Part shown: positions 15,225-15,634 of the stretch, piece after piece
How the letters are laid out: every line of letters begins with the position of its first letter
Position numbering within the stretch: position 1 is the stretch's first letter
Source: JADHLJ01 sp038118725
GTDB lineage: Bacteria; Pseudomonadota; Alphaproteobacteria; Thalassobaculales; Thalassobaculaceae
DNA length: 15,634 nt
Direction: 5' to 3'
NCBI GenBank assembly: GCA_038118725.1
Contig: JAYOIK010000096.1
Location: 1 to 15,634, forward strand
Notes under the pieces: model-generated
What the model saw: only the letters and a program-made list of their open reading frames with translations
Databases searched by the model: none
Told to the model about the DNA's origin: nothing
Program-made: the position numbers and the translations under genes

Positions 15225-15260
15225 CGGTCACCTAGATTCCGCGAGATCAGCTTCGAACCT

Positions 15261-15283
15261 GGCGCGCTAGTTTCATCCGCGCC
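15261..15283. repeat. GC stem-loop 3' of hflX
   Basis: GGCGCG (15261-15266) and CGCGCC (15278-15283) pair perfectly around an 11-base loop, 37 bases after the hflX stop. There is no following T-run in either direction, so it is at best a weak or factor-assisted terminator. It overlaps the tail of the decayed minus-strand reading frame. Confidence 0.25.
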
Positions 15284-15329
15284 CGCATGGCCTTGGTCGC
15301 GGCCCGGGTGCCGTCATGAAAATTCCCGG

Positions 15330-15592
15330 TCATCCGATCCAGCGGCACTTCTTGCCGGGGCCCGCCGCGATCTCGGCCAAGGTGGGAAATATGGTCAACC
15401 AAATCGCGGCGATCAGCAGAAAAAACAAACCTTGGACGTAGAGCCCGAACCAGGACAGGAAGATGCCTTTCAAAACCACGAAAGGGTTCAGAAGGTTCCG
15501 AAAATCCCGCCAGTCGAGATCGGCACCAGCGGATGATAGTTCCAGGGGCCTTGGTCCGCGGTGCCTTGTTCGTCTGGTGTTGCATCGCTCAC
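15330..15592 (-). pseudogene. frame-broken membrane-protein remnant (possibly sterol desaturase-like)
   Basis: Two pieces in different frames read like one protein. From GTG at 15592 the first frame gives an acidic start, then GPWNYHPLVPIS, and stops at 15488-15490. At that point the next frame takes over with DWRDFRNLLNPFVV, a strong hydrophobic segment SWFGLYVQGLFFLLIAAIWL, then TIFPTLAEIAAGPG and a TGA at 15330-15332. A single-base change near 15515 would join them into a normal-looking N-terminus of about 85 residues. The WNYHP-LP-type start followed by a helix resembles the N-terminus of the bacterial sterol desaturase/fatty acid hydroxylase family, but the histidine-rich catalytic region is missing and the family call is weak. 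A third frame (15247-15333, start ATGA-overlapping) may be a further fragment. A sequencing error cannot be excluded. Confidence 0.4.
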
Positions 15593-15634
15593 AACGCGAT
15601 TTCTTGGTGGTTCTCGTCAGATAGTCTCAAACAT

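Overview
The window is a compact, GC-rich, almost fully coding chromosomal segment of an alphaproteobacterium, most likely of the Rhodospirillales type. The main reasons are the fused ispDF gene, the dusB-ntrB-ntrC-ntrY-ntrX block and the nearby hfq-hflX pair, an arrangement characteristic of that class. No mobile element, CRISPR array, tRNA or rRNA gene is visible.

Layout. On the minus strand (1-2106) lies a tightly overlapping operon transcribed toward position 1: ispDF (isoprenoid precursor synthesis), pgpA (phosphatidylglycerol synthesis) and a CinA C-terminal-domain amidase cut by the window edge. A 65-base divergent gap separates it from a plus-strand gene for an eight-helix CcsA/YpjD-like cytochrome c assembly protein (2172-2984). 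After an 84-base, relatively AT-rich gap come dusB and the two nitrogen-type two-component systems NtrB/NtrC and NtrY/NtrX (3069-10520). These are followed by trkA (K+ uptake regulation), a D-amino-acid aminotransferase, a HAD phosphatase, hfq and the GTPase gene hflX (to 15224). The last 400 bases hold only a frame-broken minus-strand remnant of a membrane-protein gene.

How the genes fit together. NtrB/NtrC is the classical nitrogen-limitation sensor pair; NtrC keeps the GAFTGA loop needed to activate sigma-54 polymerase. NtrY is a four-helix membrane kinase paired with NtrX, which has a normal receiver, AAA+ and Fis-type domains but lacks GAFTGA, so it probably regulates without sigma-54. 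Hfq and HflX act after transcription. Several junctions are start/stop overlaps (TGATG or ATGA), consistent with translational coupling within long operons.

The window is mainly a conserved core region, and I do not see a clear new system. The points most worth a second look are a sharply AT-rich, codon-atypical stretch inside the IspF domain, an inverted repeat covering the dusB start codon, a ribosome-site-preceded small reading frame in the hfq leader, and the decayed gene at the right edge.
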